A DNA stretch of 64,000 nt from Aneurinibacillus uraniidurans (lineage in GTDB: Bacteria > Bacillota > Bacilli > Aneurinibacillales > Aneurinibacillaceae): contig NZ_CP116902.1 in NCBI RefSeq assembly GCF_028471905.1, forward strand, positions 1,090,501 to 1,154,500, in the 5' to 3' direction. Every line of letters starts with the position of its first letter. The first letter of the stretch is position 1. The notes under the pieces were generated by a model that saw only the letters and a program-made list of their open reading frames with translations, ran no database searches and had not been told where the DNA came from. Shown one piece after another: positions 45,164 through 54,430 of the stretch. The position numbers and the translations under genes were made by a program.

Positions 45164-45940
45164 ATGGAAGTGTGGATCCGATTACTCGGAAAAGATTTAA
45201 AGATGATGAAAGGATGGTTTCTAGGCGGCATTGCTGTAATGATTGCGATCAACATACTGGGCGCATGGATCGCATATGAAACACGCGTAGGGGCATCTAG
45301 TTTTTTACTGTCGTTTGTGCTCTTCATCCATGCTCTGTATGTACCGGTATATATATGGATTAGTTTGTCTAAAGAATGGAGGGGAACGTACGTATACTGG
45401 TTGCAATTCCCCCAGTCCAGCTGGACATTACTAGCGATCAAATTAGGGAGCGCTCTTATTAGCCTGTGTATCTCTTATGTTGCTGCTTTTGTTATGTTTT
45501 ATGGCATAAACCAGATGGATTTGAACAGCAGCAAATCGTTGATGAACATTATGACAGGTCCAGATGCTTTTGATATACGCGGGTATGTTGACTATATGAA
45601 CGAGCATTTTTTCTCGGTGTTTTCCCTTGTGTTATATATGAATGTTGTTTTCGGCGTATGGGCTCTTCTGTTTAACATTTCGATCCAGGCTGTACGACGT
45701 AGATTACATCGTTTTAGTGGGATTGTTATGTTTGTGATTTTTGCCTTTTTACTTTGGGCAGAATTTAAATTTAGTACCACGAACCTGTATAGTTCAGTAA
45801 CGAAATGGGGAGCGTTTTCAGGCGATTCCGTATGGGCGTATTTAGAGATGAATATGGGAGAACTTTTATTTGACCTTCCCATCATGATCGTATATTTCTT
45901 TTTGGCGGGATGGTTAGTAGAGAGGAAGGTCGAGGTGTAG
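45164..45940 (+). CDS. ABC transporter permease-like membrane protein
   Basis: This 258-residue protein has six predicted membrane helices with no conserved catalytic residues, in the manner of ABC-2-type permeases of ytr-like operons. ATG 45164 has AAAGGAGAGGA in front; the longer frame from 45032 covers the preceding terminator and is not coding. It is followed four bases later by the GntR gene and then an ABC ATPase, which should energise it. Substrate is unknown; such systems often answer cell-wall antibiotics. Confidence 0.75.
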   Translation: MEVWIRLLGKDLKMMKGWFLGGIAVMIAINILGAWIAYETRVGASSFLLSFVLFIHALYVPVYIWISLSKEWRGTYVYWLQFPQSSWTLLAIKLGSALISLCISYVAAFVMFYGINQMDLNSSKSLMNIMTGPDAFDIRGYVDYMNEHFFSVFSLVLYMNVVFGVWALLFNISIQAVRRRLHRFSGIVMFVIFAFLLWAEFKFSTTNLYSSVTKWGAFSGDSVWAYLEMNMGELLFDLPIMIVYFFLAGWLVERKVEV

Positions 45941-45944
45941 TCAG

Positions 45945-46313
45945 ATGGGAGAAGAATTTAATACTTCCCAGCCGATTTATCAGCAGATTGTGGCACGTAT
46001 TTGTCGGCAAATCGTTCGAGAAGAAATCAAAGCGGGAGAGAAGCTTCCGTCCGTGCGGGAAATGGCGGTACAGTCGGGCGTGAATCCGAATACGGTCCAA
46101 CGTGTTTATTCAGAGTTGGAACGGATGAACATTGTAGAAGCGAGAAGAGGGCAAGGTTCCTTTGTGACAGAGAATCAAGAAGAATTGGAGCGATTGCGGG
46201 TGGAGCTGAAGGTTGAATACATTAGAGATTTCGTAAGTAATATGCAGGAAATGGGTTTTTCTCCTTCTGAGATTATGGAAGGGATTCAGAATTATTTGCA
46301 GCAGGAAAAATAA
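45945..46313 (+). CDS. YtrA-type GntR-family regulator
   Basis: This 122-residue protein has an N-terminal GntR winged helix (QPIYQQIVARICRQIVREEI, KLPSVREMAVQSGVNPNTVQRVYSELE) and a short helical C-terminal dimerisation tail, which defines the YtrA subfamily. These repress ABC transporter operons that respond to wall-active agents. It lies between the permease and ATPase genes rather than first, which is unusual. Confidence 0.88.
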   Translation: MGEEFNTSQPIYQQIVARICRQIVREEIKAGEKLPSVREMAVQSGVNPNTVQRVYSELERMNIVEARRGQGSFVTENQEELERLRVELKVEYIRDFVSNMQEMGFSPSEIMEGIQNYLQQEK

Positions 46314-46339
46314 ATCATATAGGTAGGAGGGAGAAATAT

Positions 46340-47041
46340 ATGTCACATATGTTGGTGAAATTTCAGCATGTATCCAAAAAATATGCGCGGCAAGTTGCGC
46401 TGCAAGATGTAAGTTTTGAACTGCCAAGTGGAAAAATTATCGGACTAATCGGTGTAAATGGAAGTGGAAAGTCGACCATGCTGAAACTGATGGCAGGGAT
46501 GATCAGACCAAGTAGCGGAAAGATTATAATGAATGAACACGAAATAAACGGTCGGATTCCTGAGCAAGTGGCCTTTTTGCCCGATGGCGACGAATTGTAT
46601 TCGTTCTACACAGTTGTAGAGACGATTGAATTTTTTAGCAGCCTATATGGTGACTTTGATAAGAAGAAAGCGTATGAGATGCTAACGTTCATGGAATTGC
46701 CGCGCGATCAGCAAGTAAAAAGCTTATCTAAAGGGAATAAAGGGCGGCTGAAGATTATTCTCGCTCTTTCCCGTCAAGTTCCGTTACTCTTGATGGATGA
46801 GCCATTGTCCGGGCTTGATCCGCTCGTTCGAAGTTCGATTATTAAAAGTCTCATTTCTTTTATTGATATCGAAAAGCAAACAATTATTATGTCAACCCAT
46901 GAGGTGGCAGAAATTGAACCGCTGCTTGATTTGGTTGTGCTAATTCATAATGGTCAACTGAAAGCTGTTCAAGAGGTGGAGCAGATTCGTCTAACTAGCA
47001 GTCTAAGTCTCGTTGAATGGATGAAAGAAACGACCAAATAG
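46340..47041 (+). CDS. ABC transporter ATP-binding protein
   Basis: This 233-residue ATPase has Walker A GVNGSGKSTMLKLMAG, a modified signature SLSKGNKGRLKIILALSR, and Walker B LLLMDEPLSGLDPLVR followed by STHEVAEIEP. The signature SKGNK form is common in ABC-2 transporter ATPases. ATG 46340 follows TAGGAGGGAG. It would pair with the permease at 45164. Confidence 0.87.
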   Translation: MSHMLVKFQHVSKKYARQVALQDVSFELPSGKIIGLIGVNGSGKSTMLKLMAGMIRPSSGKIIMNEHEINGRIPEQVAFLPDGDELYSFYTVVETIEFFSSLYGDFDKKKAYEMLTFMELPRDQQVKSLSKGNKGRLKIILALSRQVPLLLMDEPLSGLDPLVRSSIIKSLISFIDIEKQTIIMSTHEVAEIEPLLDLVVLIHNGQLKAVQEVEQIRLTSSLSLVEWMKETTK

Positions 47042-47175
47042 TTTTGCGAAATCCTCTCCATAAAATAACAATGACTTTACCGAAAATTAATATCAATTCC
47101 TTATACTAAATGTTGTATTTAATATTTTTGGTAAATAAAAGAGTAGATGTTAATTTGGAGAGGAGTTCATCATTT

Positions 47176-49071
47176 ATGAAGAAAAAAGGTATGATCGTTT
47201 CCATTTTAAGCATGGCGCTGTTAGTACCAGCTATCTCACCTGTGCAGGCGGTAGCTGCGAAAGAGGCGAAGGTACAATCCGTTGAATTTATCGGCATGGA
47301 TGCACCGGCTGCTGCGGGGGATATGGCTAAAGTCTACTCGACTGCTAAAGTAGAAGTTACATATACAGATAAAACAAAGAAGACATTTCCGCTGTCTTAT
47401 AAAATGTTGATGAAATCTACAGAGAAGATCGGTGGTATTCAGGCAGGCGCAGCGCTGGATGTGACAGGTAAGCCGATTATGGACAACAGTGTGCCGGGAA
47501 GCCAGGTTCCGTTTGTTTCAGACAGCCCGGATTCGAACAGCTTAATGAAGATTGAAGGAGCTGCCCCAACTGGCAAAGGGGGCAATCCGCTGTCGCTCAT
47601 TACGCATTATGAATACATTACAAACGATCAATCCGGTCAGTCTGCCTACGGTCTCGTTCCGGCTTCGATGAGTCTAAGTATGATTGATCAGAATAAAACG
47701 AACGGTGAGCTGAGTGTAACTGGATTGAAAAAAGTCGACTTTTCATCCGTAGATGGTCTATGGATTCCATGTAACGGCTCACTCACACCGTGGAATACCC
47801 ATCTGAGCAGCGAAGAGTACGAACCGGATGCGCGTGACTATGAAGCCGATCCGACTAAAACATATGTCGCTCCATTTACGAAAAACTATTTCCAGGATGC
47901 GAATAAAAAAGGAAATCCATATGCGTATGGATTCATACCAGAGATTACCGTACATAGCGATAATTCAACAAGTGTCGTCAAGCATTACAGCATGGGTCGC
48001 TTCTCACATGAATTAGGACGAGTGGCGCCGGATAAGAAGACCGTATTTTTCGGGGATGACGGCAGCAATACGATGCTGTTTATGTATGTAGCGGATAAGG
48101 CGGAGGATTTATCTTCCGGAACGCTTTATGCCGGCAAGTGGATACAGACTAGTGAGAAAAATGGCGGGACAGCCAACCTGCAGTGGATTCAACTGGGGCA
48201 TGCGGCCGATCAGGAAGTGAAGCAGTATATTGATAAAGGGATCAAGTTCAGTGATATTTTTGAAACAGCAGACAAAGAGACAGCAGGCTTCACCAAAATT
48301 AAAACGTATCCGAGTGGAAAAGTCGAATGGCTAAAAGTAAAGCCGGGCATGGAGAAAGCTGCTGCCTTCTTGGAGTCTCGTCGCTATGGGGCGATCCTAG
48401 GAGCTACATCCGAATTTAACAAGATGGAAGGCGTCGCTGTAAACGCGAAAGACAATAAGCTGTATATTGCCATGTCCTATGTAGAGAAAGGCATGGAGAA
48501 GGATGAAAAAGGCGAAGCACAGGATGATATTCAACTGCCAAAATTGAAATCAGGCGTAACATACGAATTGGATATGAAAGCAGGACAGAAGGATAAGAGT
48601 GGAAATGTGATTCACAGTCAGTATGTCCCATCTGTGATGAAAGGGTTAGTTGTGGGTCAGGACCTGAAAACCCCGGATGAAAAGGGAAATACCGCAGATG
48701 TGAATAAAGTCGCTAATCCTGATAACCTTTCTTTCTCAGAAGACATGCGGACGTTGTTTATCGGAGAAGATAGCGGTATGCATACGAATAACTTCGTGTG
48801 GGCGTACAACGTGGACACCGGTAAATTGTCTCGTATTCTATCTGTCCCGGCAGGCGCAGAAGCGACTGGCTTACAGGCAGTGGATAATCTAAATGGCTTC
48901 CGCTATATTATGAGCAACTTCCAGCATCCAGGTGATGAGCTAGATAATTTTAAAATGCCTGCCGACCTAAAGGCAGAAGTAGTTAAACAAATCAATGAAA
49001 ACTTTGATAGCAAACGTGCTGGCGCGATCGGATATATTAGTGGATTGCCGAGCGCAAGTGTAACAAAATAG
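47176..49071 (+). CDS. PhoX-like (DUF839) phosphatase
   Basis: This 631-residue exported protein has a signal peptide (about 1-28, MVPAISPVQAVAA-like end) and a PhoX propeller. Blocks are FFGDDGSNTMLFMYVADKA, MEGVAVNAKDNKLYIAMSY, PDNLSFSEDMRTLFIGEDSG and the C-terminal RYIMSNFQHPGDE. PhoX enzymes are extracellular, Ca2+/Fe3+-dependent alkaline phosphatases that release phosphate from organic esters. ATG 47176 follows GGAGAGGAG. It is monocistronic, with no clear PhoP box seen upstream. The family call is good, the activity is inference. Confidence 0.8.
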   Translation: MKKKGMIVSILSMALLVPAISPVQAVAAKEAKVQSVEFIGMDAPAAAGDMAKVYSTAKVEVTYTDKTKKTFPLSYKMLMKSTEKIGGIQAGAALDVTGKPIMDNSVPGSQVPFVSDSPDSNSLMKIEGAAPTGKGGNPLSLITHYEYITNDQSGQSAYGLVPASMSLSMIDQNKTNGELSVTGLKKVDFSSVDGLWIPCNGSLTPWNTHLSSEEYEPDARDYEADPTKTYVAPFTKNYFQDANKKGNPYAYGFIPEITVHSDNSTSVVKHYSMGRFSHELGRVAPDKKTVFFGDDGSNTMLFMYVADKAEDLSSGTLYAGKWIQTSEKNGGTANLQWIQLGHAADQEVKQYIDKGIKFSDIFETADKETAGFTKIKTYPSGKVEWLKVKPGMEKAAAFLESRRYGAILGATSEFNKMEGVAVNAKDNKLYIAMSYVEKGMEKDEKGEAQDDIQLPKLKSGVTYELDMKAGQKDKSGNVIHSQYVPSVMKGLVVGQDLKTPDEKGNTADVNKVANPDNLSFSEDMRTLFIGEDSGMHTNNFVWAYNVDTGKLSRILSVPAGAEATGLQAVDNLNGFRYIMSNFQHPGDELDNFKMPADLKAEVVKQINENFDSKRAGAIGYISGLPSASVTK

Positions 49072-49087
49072 TCGGAAAAAAATTCCC

Positions 49088-49137
49088 AACCGGCAAAAAA
49101 TTCCGCCCTACAGCGGATTTTTTTGCCGGTTTTTTCT
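49088..49137 (+). terminator. Terminator after the PhoX-like gene
   Basis: AACCGGCAAAAAA with CCGC, and GCGG with TTTTTTGCCGGTT, form a long stem followed by six T. Confidence 0.85.
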
Positions 49138-49169
49138 TTTAAGTGCTTCATTTGCTTGTATTTTTAAAA

Positions 49170-49185
49170 TGGTATGAATATTGCA
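49170..49185 (+). promoter_or_regulatory. Sigma-54 promoter
   Basis: TGGTATG-AATA-TTGCA matches the TGGCACG-N4-TTGCW consensus, with the GG (49171-49172) and GC (49183-49184) dinucleotides exactly 10 bases apart. It lies about 50 bases before the TAXI solute-binding protein gene. A response regulator with a GAFTGA loop, required to activate sigma-54, is encoded 5 kb downstream in the same module. Confidence 0.8.
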
Positions 49186-49233
49186 CTAATATTTGGTGAA
49201 CATATACAAAACATAAAAGGGGAGGAAATAATC

Positions 49234-50238
49234 TTGAAAAAGTTTTTTGCACTTTTTTCTACGTGTCTGCTCGTATTCCTGACACTTGTGGGCTGTTCTA
49301 GCAGCAAGCCAACGCAAGGAGGAGCGGAAGGAGCGAAAAAGCCTGATCGCATCACGATTGCTACCGCAACGACAGGCGGTGTATATTATCCACTTGGTAA
49401 CGCAATGGCGAAATTATGGACAGAGAAAAGCGGCGTGCAAGCAGTAGCCCAAACAACGTCCGGTGGTGTAGCCAACATCAATATTTTGAAGAAGAAGGAA
49501 GCAGAAATTGCTTTTGTTGAAAATGGAATCGTTTACTTCGCGCAAAACGGAACGGAAATGTTCCAGGGCAAAAAGACAGAAAACTTGCGCGGTCTAACGT
49601 ATTTGTACCCGAATGTCATTCAGTTTGTTGTGAAAGCGGATTCTAACATCAACTCGATTAAAGACTTAAAAGGAAAACGTTTCGTTCCAGGTAGTGTTGG
49701 GTCATCTACAGAAGCCAATTCTCGCATTATTTTAGGTGCATATGGTCTGGATTATCGGGATCGAAAAGATGTAACAGTTGATTACATGGGTTTTACTGAA
49801 GCGGCAGAAGCTTTGAAAAATGGACAAATTGATGCATTTGCTGTATCCGGTGGTATTCCAACGGCATCGATTATGGATGTGGCAACAAGTGCGAACATTA
49901 AACTTCTCTCAATTGACCAGGATGTAATCGCAAAAATTAAAAAAGACTATCCATTTTATGATGAGTACTCCGTTCCGAAAGGTACGTATAAAAATCAGCA
50001 GCAAGATGTGAAAACAGTTTCGGTGGCGAACCTGCTCGTTGTACGTGAAGATTTACCGGCAGATTTCGTTTATAACTTAACGAAATCGATGTATGAAAAC
50101 TTGCCGCAATTAGTTGCTACGCATAAAGCGATTAAAGATTTGAAAAAAGAAGATGCGCTTAAAGGGATGATTATTCCGTTACATGAAGGAGCGAAAAAAT
50201 ATTACAAAGAAATCGGTCTGAATGTAGACGGGAAATAA
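49234..50238 (+). CDS. TAXI-family TRAP solute-binding lipoprotein (1)
   Basis: This 334-residue extracellular lipoprotein has a lipobox LTLVGC (Cys21). The TAXI fold follows, with RITIATATTGGVYYPLGNAM, QTTSGGVANINILKK, RGLTYLYPNVIQFVVK and KGKRFVPGSVGSSTEANSR. It delivers a small organic acid to the fused TRAP permease downstream. The start is a TTG at 49234 with GGGGAGG in front. It is the first gene after the sigma-54 promoter. The exact ligand is unknown. Confidence 0.88.
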   Translation: MKKFFALFSTCLLVFLTLVGCSSSKPTQGGAEGAKKPDRITIATATTGGVYYPLGNAMAKLWTEKSGVQAVAQTTSGGVANINILKKKEAEIAFVENGIVYFAQNGTEMFQGKKTENLRGLTYLYPNVIQFVVKADSNINSIKDLKGKRFVPGSVGSSTEANSRIILGAYGLDYRDRKDVTVDYMGFTEAAEALKNGQIDAFAVSGGIPTASIMDVATSANIKLLSIDQDVIAKIKKDYPFYDEYSVPKGTYKNQQQDVKTVSVANLLVVREDLPADFVYNLTKSMYENLPQLVATHKAIKDLKKEDALKGMIIPLHEGAKKYYKEIGLNVDGK

Positions 50239-50254
50239 CCTGAATTTTTCTCGA

Positions 50255-50289
50255 CCTGCCTTCGAATGTATGTTTTTTTCGAAGGCGGG
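50255..50289 (+). repeat. Intercistronic hairpin
   Basis: CCTGCCTTCGAA (50255-50266) pairs with TTCGAAGGCGGG (50278-50289), with one mismatch. No T run follows, so it is not a full terminator; it may stabilise the mRNA of the binding protein, which is needed in excess over the permease. Confidence 0.6.
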
Positions 50290-50326
50290 TTGAAATTCGA
50301 TTACGATCATATAAGGGGGATTGGAA

Positions 50327-52294
50327 GTGGAAAAAACAAACCCTGTACAACAAGAAGAACAGGTTGATATTCAAAAGCTGCTCGAAGAAGTGGACCACGA
50401 ATCGAGATTTAGAAAATATGTCGGTCCGATGGCCTTCATCGTTGCTGCTATTGCCATTGGAATGAGTATGTTTCAATTGTATACATCTGGATTTGGCTTG
50501 CTAGAGTCAATTCGCCAGCGTTCAATGCACCTTTCCTTTTTGCTCGTTCTTGTATTTTTGCTGTATCCAGCTCGCATGAAAACAAGTAACCGGAATATGC
50601 CAACGCTGATCGACTTTGTGTGGGTGATTCTTGGTCTTATTCCTCCGCTTTATTTGTTCTTTACGATTGAAGAGATTCAGTTTAATGGTGGAATTCTCGG
50701 GGAGACGGATTATATTGTCGGTGCTATTGGCATTATCGTTTTATTCGAAGCGTCTCGCCGCGTATTAGGTATGGGATTAACAACAGTCGCCTTTGTTTTT
50801 ATGCTGTATACGTTATTGGGGCATTATATTCAAGGTTCACTTGGGCATAGACAGTTCAGTTTCGAAACGATTATTGAACATTTCTATTTTTCAACAGAAG
50901 GGATTTTTGGCGTTCCGCTTGGCGTTTCAGCGACGTATATTTTCTTATTTGTCCTGTTCGGTGCATTCCTGCAGGAAACAAAAATGACGAATTTTATTAA
51001 TGATTTAGCGCTGTCCATTGCGGGACGCACGCCAGGTGGTCCGGCTAAAGTAGCGGTAATTGCTTCCGGTTTTATGGGCATGATTACAGGAAGTTCAGTA
51101 GCGAATGCCGCGTCCATTGGTTCATTTACGATTCCGCTTATGAAGAAATACGGGTATCGCTCGCATTTTGCTGGTGCGGTAGAGGCGGTAGCCTCCACAG
51201 GTGGGCAAATTATGCCGCCGATTATGGGAGCGGCAGCGTTTATCATGGCAGAGTTTTTAAATATTCCATACAGCCGCATTATGCTGGCTGCGATCATTCC
51301 GGCGCTATTGTATTATTTGGCGTGCTGGGTCATCATTCACCTAGAGGCAAAGAAGAATGGATTAAAAGGATTGCCAGCTGACGAAGTGCCGAAGTTTACA
51401 CAGGTATTGAAAGAAGGCGGGCACTTATTACTGCCAATCATTGTGCTGATTTACTTGCTTGTTTCCGGTGTTACGCCGCTTTACTCGGCAGCATGGGCCA
51501 TTGTTGCGGCTATTGTCGCAAGCTGGTTCCGAAAACATACGGCAATTGGCTGGAGAGGAATTCTTCGTGCGTTAGAGATGGGCGCACGTGGGGCTATTTC
51601 TGTCGGGATCGCATGTGCGATTGTAGGGATTGTGGTTGGAACGATTTCCATTTCGTCGCTCGGATTAACGGTTGGGAATAGCATCATTGGACTTGCGGAT
51701 GGTAGTCTGCTGATGACGATGATCTTGACGATGATTACATGCTTGATTATGGGGATGGGTGTTCCGACAACCCCGATGTATATTATTGTGGCGACCGTAG
51801 CCGCTCCGATTTTGGTGCAAAATTTTGGGGTGTTACCGCTTGCTGCCCATTTATTTGTCTTCTATTATGGTGCATTAGCTGAGATTACGCCGCCGGTAGC
51901 ATTGGCTGCCTTTACAGCTTCCGGTATTGCCAAAGCGAAACCGTTACAAGTTGCTGTCACAGCGTGCCGCCTAGCATTAGCTGGTTTTATCATTCCATAT
52001 TTCTTTGTGTATAGCCCTGTACTATTATTTGAGGGAAATAATTACGTAGAAATTATTACCGCGATCGTAACGTCTGTTCTGGGTGTTATCGCGCTTGGTA
52101 TCGGTCTGCAAAATTGGATGTTCCAGCAAACAAATGTGATTCAGCGTATTGCCATGTTTGCAGCGGCTATTTTGTTGATTATACCTGGGATGATGACAGA
52201 CATTGCCGGAGCCGCTTTATTTTTGAGCGTATTCATCTGGCAAAAGTTGTCGCAGAAAAAAATAAGCAGCGCTGAGCATTCTTCTATGGCGTAA
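50327..52294 (+). CDS. Fused TRAP transporter permease (4TM/12TM)
   Basis: This 655-residue protein joins the small DctQ-like part (four helices, about 35-140) to the large DctM part (about twelve helices, about 150-640), as is usual for TAXI-TRAP systems. VIASGFMGMITGSSVANAASIG, TGGQIMPPIMGAAAFIMAE and MGMGVPTTPMYIIVATVAAP are the family's transport motifs. It moves the substrate with Na+ or H+. GTG 50327 is the start because AAGGGGG lies seven bases upstream; TTG 50321 is too close to it. Confidence 0.9.
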   Translation: MEKTNPVQQEEQVDIQKLLEEVDHESRFRKYVGPMAFIVAAIAIGMSMFQLYTSGFGLLESIRQRSMHLSFLLVLVFLLYPARMKTSNRNMPTLIDFVWVILGLIPPLYLFFTIEEIQFNGGILGETDYIVGAIGIIVLFEASRRVLGMGLTTVAFVFMLYTLLGHYIQGSLGHRQFSFETIIEHFYFSTEGIFGVPLGVSATYIFLFVLFGAFLQETKMTNFINDLALSIAGRTPGGPAKVAVIASGFMGMITGSSVANAASIGSFTIPLMKKYGYRSHFAGAVEAVASTGGQIMPPIMGAAAFIMAEFLNIPYSRIMLAAIIPALLYYLACWVIIHLEAKKNGLKGLPADEVPKFTQVLKEGGHLLLPIIVLIYLLVSGVTPLYSAAWAIVAAIVASWFRKHTAIGWRGILRALEMGARGAISVGIACAIVGIVVGTISISSLGLTVGNSIIGLADGSLLMTMILTMITCLIMGMGVPTTPMYIIVATVAAPILVQNFGVLPLAAHLFVFYYGALAEITPPVALAAFTASGIAKAKPLQVAVTACRLALAGFIIPYFFVYSPVLLFEGNNYVEIITAIVTSVLGVIALGIGLQNWMFQQTNVIQRIAMFAAAILLIIPGMMTDIAGAALFLSVFIWQKLSQKKISSAEHSSMA

Positions 52295-52310
52295 ACATAG
52301 CAGCTTTATA

Positions 52311-52347
52311 AAAATAGGCTATCTTCATCATCGAAATAGCCTATTTT
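52311..52347 (+). terminator. Terminator after the TRAP permease gene
   Basis: AAAATAGGCTAT (52311-52322) pairs with ATAGCCTATTTT (52336-52347), followed by T-rich sequence. Confidence 0.8.
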
Positions 52348-52405
52348 TATTATTTTTGATAGACTTTTTCATAAGAATGTGTTTTTGGTGAAGGGTGCAC
52401 ACGGT

Positions 52406-54430
52406 ATGAATAGATCTTTCTTTCGTTTTTTTGTTCTGCTTGTTTTGTGTTTCATCATAGTATGGCCAGCTTTTTTTACTGATGCCGCAGCAGAAAAGCC
52501 AAAGATCGCAAACAAAAAAGTCTATCGCATCGCTGGTGAGAAATATTTAGCTCCATTTTCGTACATCGATGAAAGTGGCCAGTTTACCGGTTTTAGCATC
52601 GATTTTTTGAATGTGATTGCCAAGGAACAGAACATTACATTTCAATATGTGCCAATGGATATACATCAGGCCATTCAGGCGCTGAAAGCAGGGCAAGTCG
52701 ATGCCATCATGGGACTAAAATATTCTGCTACATATGGTGATACATTTTTGTTCTCGAATCCGTACTTTACGATGGCAGATGCGGTTGTCATTCCAAAACA
52801 AATAGAAAAAGAGATTCATACGTTAGCAGATTTCCAGAATAAAACGATTGCCATTCGGGATGAGCCAGGAGCATTTACTTTGCTGTTAAATGTACGGCGA
52901 GCGAATTTTCAATTAGCGCTTAATTCAAAAGATGCGCTCGGCTTTATGATGATGGGAAGGGCAGATGCTTTTTTAGGAAATAAATGGACAGCACGTTTCT
53001 ATTTGGAGCAATCGGGGAGGAGTAATGATTACGTCATTAGAGAGAATTTATTTGAAGTACCCGTTGATTTTTCTGTCGTAGTTAATCGACAGAACGAATC
53101 GCTTCTTTCCATTATTAATTTTTCGCTTGCTCGGATGCAGGGAAGTGGGGATTATCAGAAATTATATACGAAATGGTTCGGAGAAACGGAAGAGCAAGTG
53201 CATCGTTTGCGAACGTGGATTACACTTTTACTTGTCACAATACTCGTATCATTGCTAATTGTATGGATGATATACATGTGGAATAAACGACTCAAACAAG
53301 AGGTGGAAAAACAAACCGAGGCGCTGGCAAAAGCGAATCTTAGTTTGGAAGCGCATCAGCGTGCGATTGAACAAAGCGATGCGTTTAAAACACAGATTAT
53401 TGAAAATGTATATTCAGGTATTGTAACACTGGATGAGGATTTTCTTGTGACGAGTACGAATCAGCGAGCTTGTGATATGTTAGGAATTCAACTGGGGGCT
53501 TGCCGACAAAAAGCTTATAACATCCCCCTTTTGCAGCATATTTTGAACGAGTATGCAGCCGTACGTAAGCAGGAAAGCAAAGGGCAGATTTTTTCCTATG
53601 AAATGGAATATGAGAAGGCCGGAAAGCATTTGTTTGTGCTATATCGAGTCATTCCCTTGTACGATCAATCAGATATGTTGACGGGCTATTTAGTTACATT
53701 AGCGGATCGAACTGAGGAAAGAATGCTGCAGCACAAGCTGACTACACAGGAGAAAATGCGAGCATTAGGACAGCTAGTGGCAGGGGTAGCGCATGAGATT
53801 CGCAATCCTTTGACGTCTATGAAAACATTTATTGATTTACTGCCACGAAAATATGAAAGTTCTTCCTTTCGTGATGAACTGCTGCGCCATGTACCGGAAG
53901 CTTTACAGCGTATGAATCGAATTGTCGAAGACTTACTTGATTATGCAAGGCCTAAGTATCCTAGGCGAACCATCATCGATGTTTCATCGCTGCTTGATTC
54001 TCTTATTATCATTATAAGTCCAACACTAAAAAAGGAAAATGTTCACCTTTCCTTTGCTGTTGAACCAAATATGCAGCTGTATAGTGATCCCGACCAGCTC
54101 AAACAAGTCCTATTAAATTTGATGTTAAATGCGATTGATGCAATGAAAGAGAGTGCAGAAAGACATCTATCGATTGAGATGAAGGTAGAAGGGGAAACTG
54201 GATGCATTCGCATTACCGATACAGGTTGTGGAATAAAAGAGAGCAATCTATCCCACATTTTCGAGCCATTTTATACATCCAAAAGCAGTGGGGTTGGGCT
54301 GGGGCTTACGTTATCGTATCAATGGATTTGTGAAAATAACGGAGAAATTGAAGTGATCACGAAAGAAGGGCATGGCACGACGTTTTGCATTACATTGCCG
54401 ACTACAGACAAGGAAGGAGCCTCTCCATGA
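52406..54430 (+). CDS. Sensor histidine kinase with solute-binding sensor domain
   Basis: This 674-residue membrane kinase has a signal anchor (about 5-24) and an extracellular SBP_bac_3 domain (about 38-262, YLAPFSYIDESGQFTGFSIDF). TM2 (about 270-290), a coiled coil (about 296-325) and a PAS domain (about 330-435) follow, then HisKA with His463 (GVAHEIRNPLTSMKTF) and HATPase_c (NLMLNAIDAM, DTGCGIKESN, GVGLGLTLS). It should sense an organic acid directly through a TRAP/ABC-like binding domain. ATG 52406 is preferred. The response regulator overlaps its end (ATGA). Confidence 0.9.
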   Translation: MNRSFFRFFVLLVLCFIIVWPAFFTDAAAEKPKIANKKVYRIAGEKYLAPFSYIDESGQFTGFSIDFLNVIAKEQNITFQYVPMDIHQAIQALKAGQVDAIMGLKYSATYGDTFLFSNPYFTMADAVVIPKQIEKEIHTLADFQNKTIAIRDEPGAFTLLLNVRRANFQLALNSKDALGFMMMGRADAFLGNKWTARFYLEQSGRSNDYVIRENLFEVPVDFSVVVNRQNESLLSIINFSLARMQGSGDYQKLYTKWFGETEEQVHRLRTWITLLLVTILVSLLIVWMIYMWNKRLKQEVEKQTEALAKANLSLEAHQRAIEQSDAFKTQIIENVYSGIVTLDEDFLVTSTNQRACDMLGIQLGACRQKAYNIPLLQHILNEYAAVRKQESKGQIFSYEMEYEKAGKHLFVLYRVIPLYDQSDMLTGYLVTLADRTEERMLQHKLTTQEKMRALGQLVAGVAHEIRNPLTSMKTFIDLLPRKYESSSFRDELLRHVPEALQRMNRIVEDLLDYARPKYPRRTIIDVSSLLDSLIIIISPTLKKENVHLSFAVEPNMQLYSDPDQLKQVLLNLMLNAIDAMKESAERHLSIEMKVEGETGCIRITDTGCGIKESNLSHIFEPFYTSKSSGVGLGLTLSYQWICENNGEIEVITKEGHGTTFCITLPTTDKEGASP

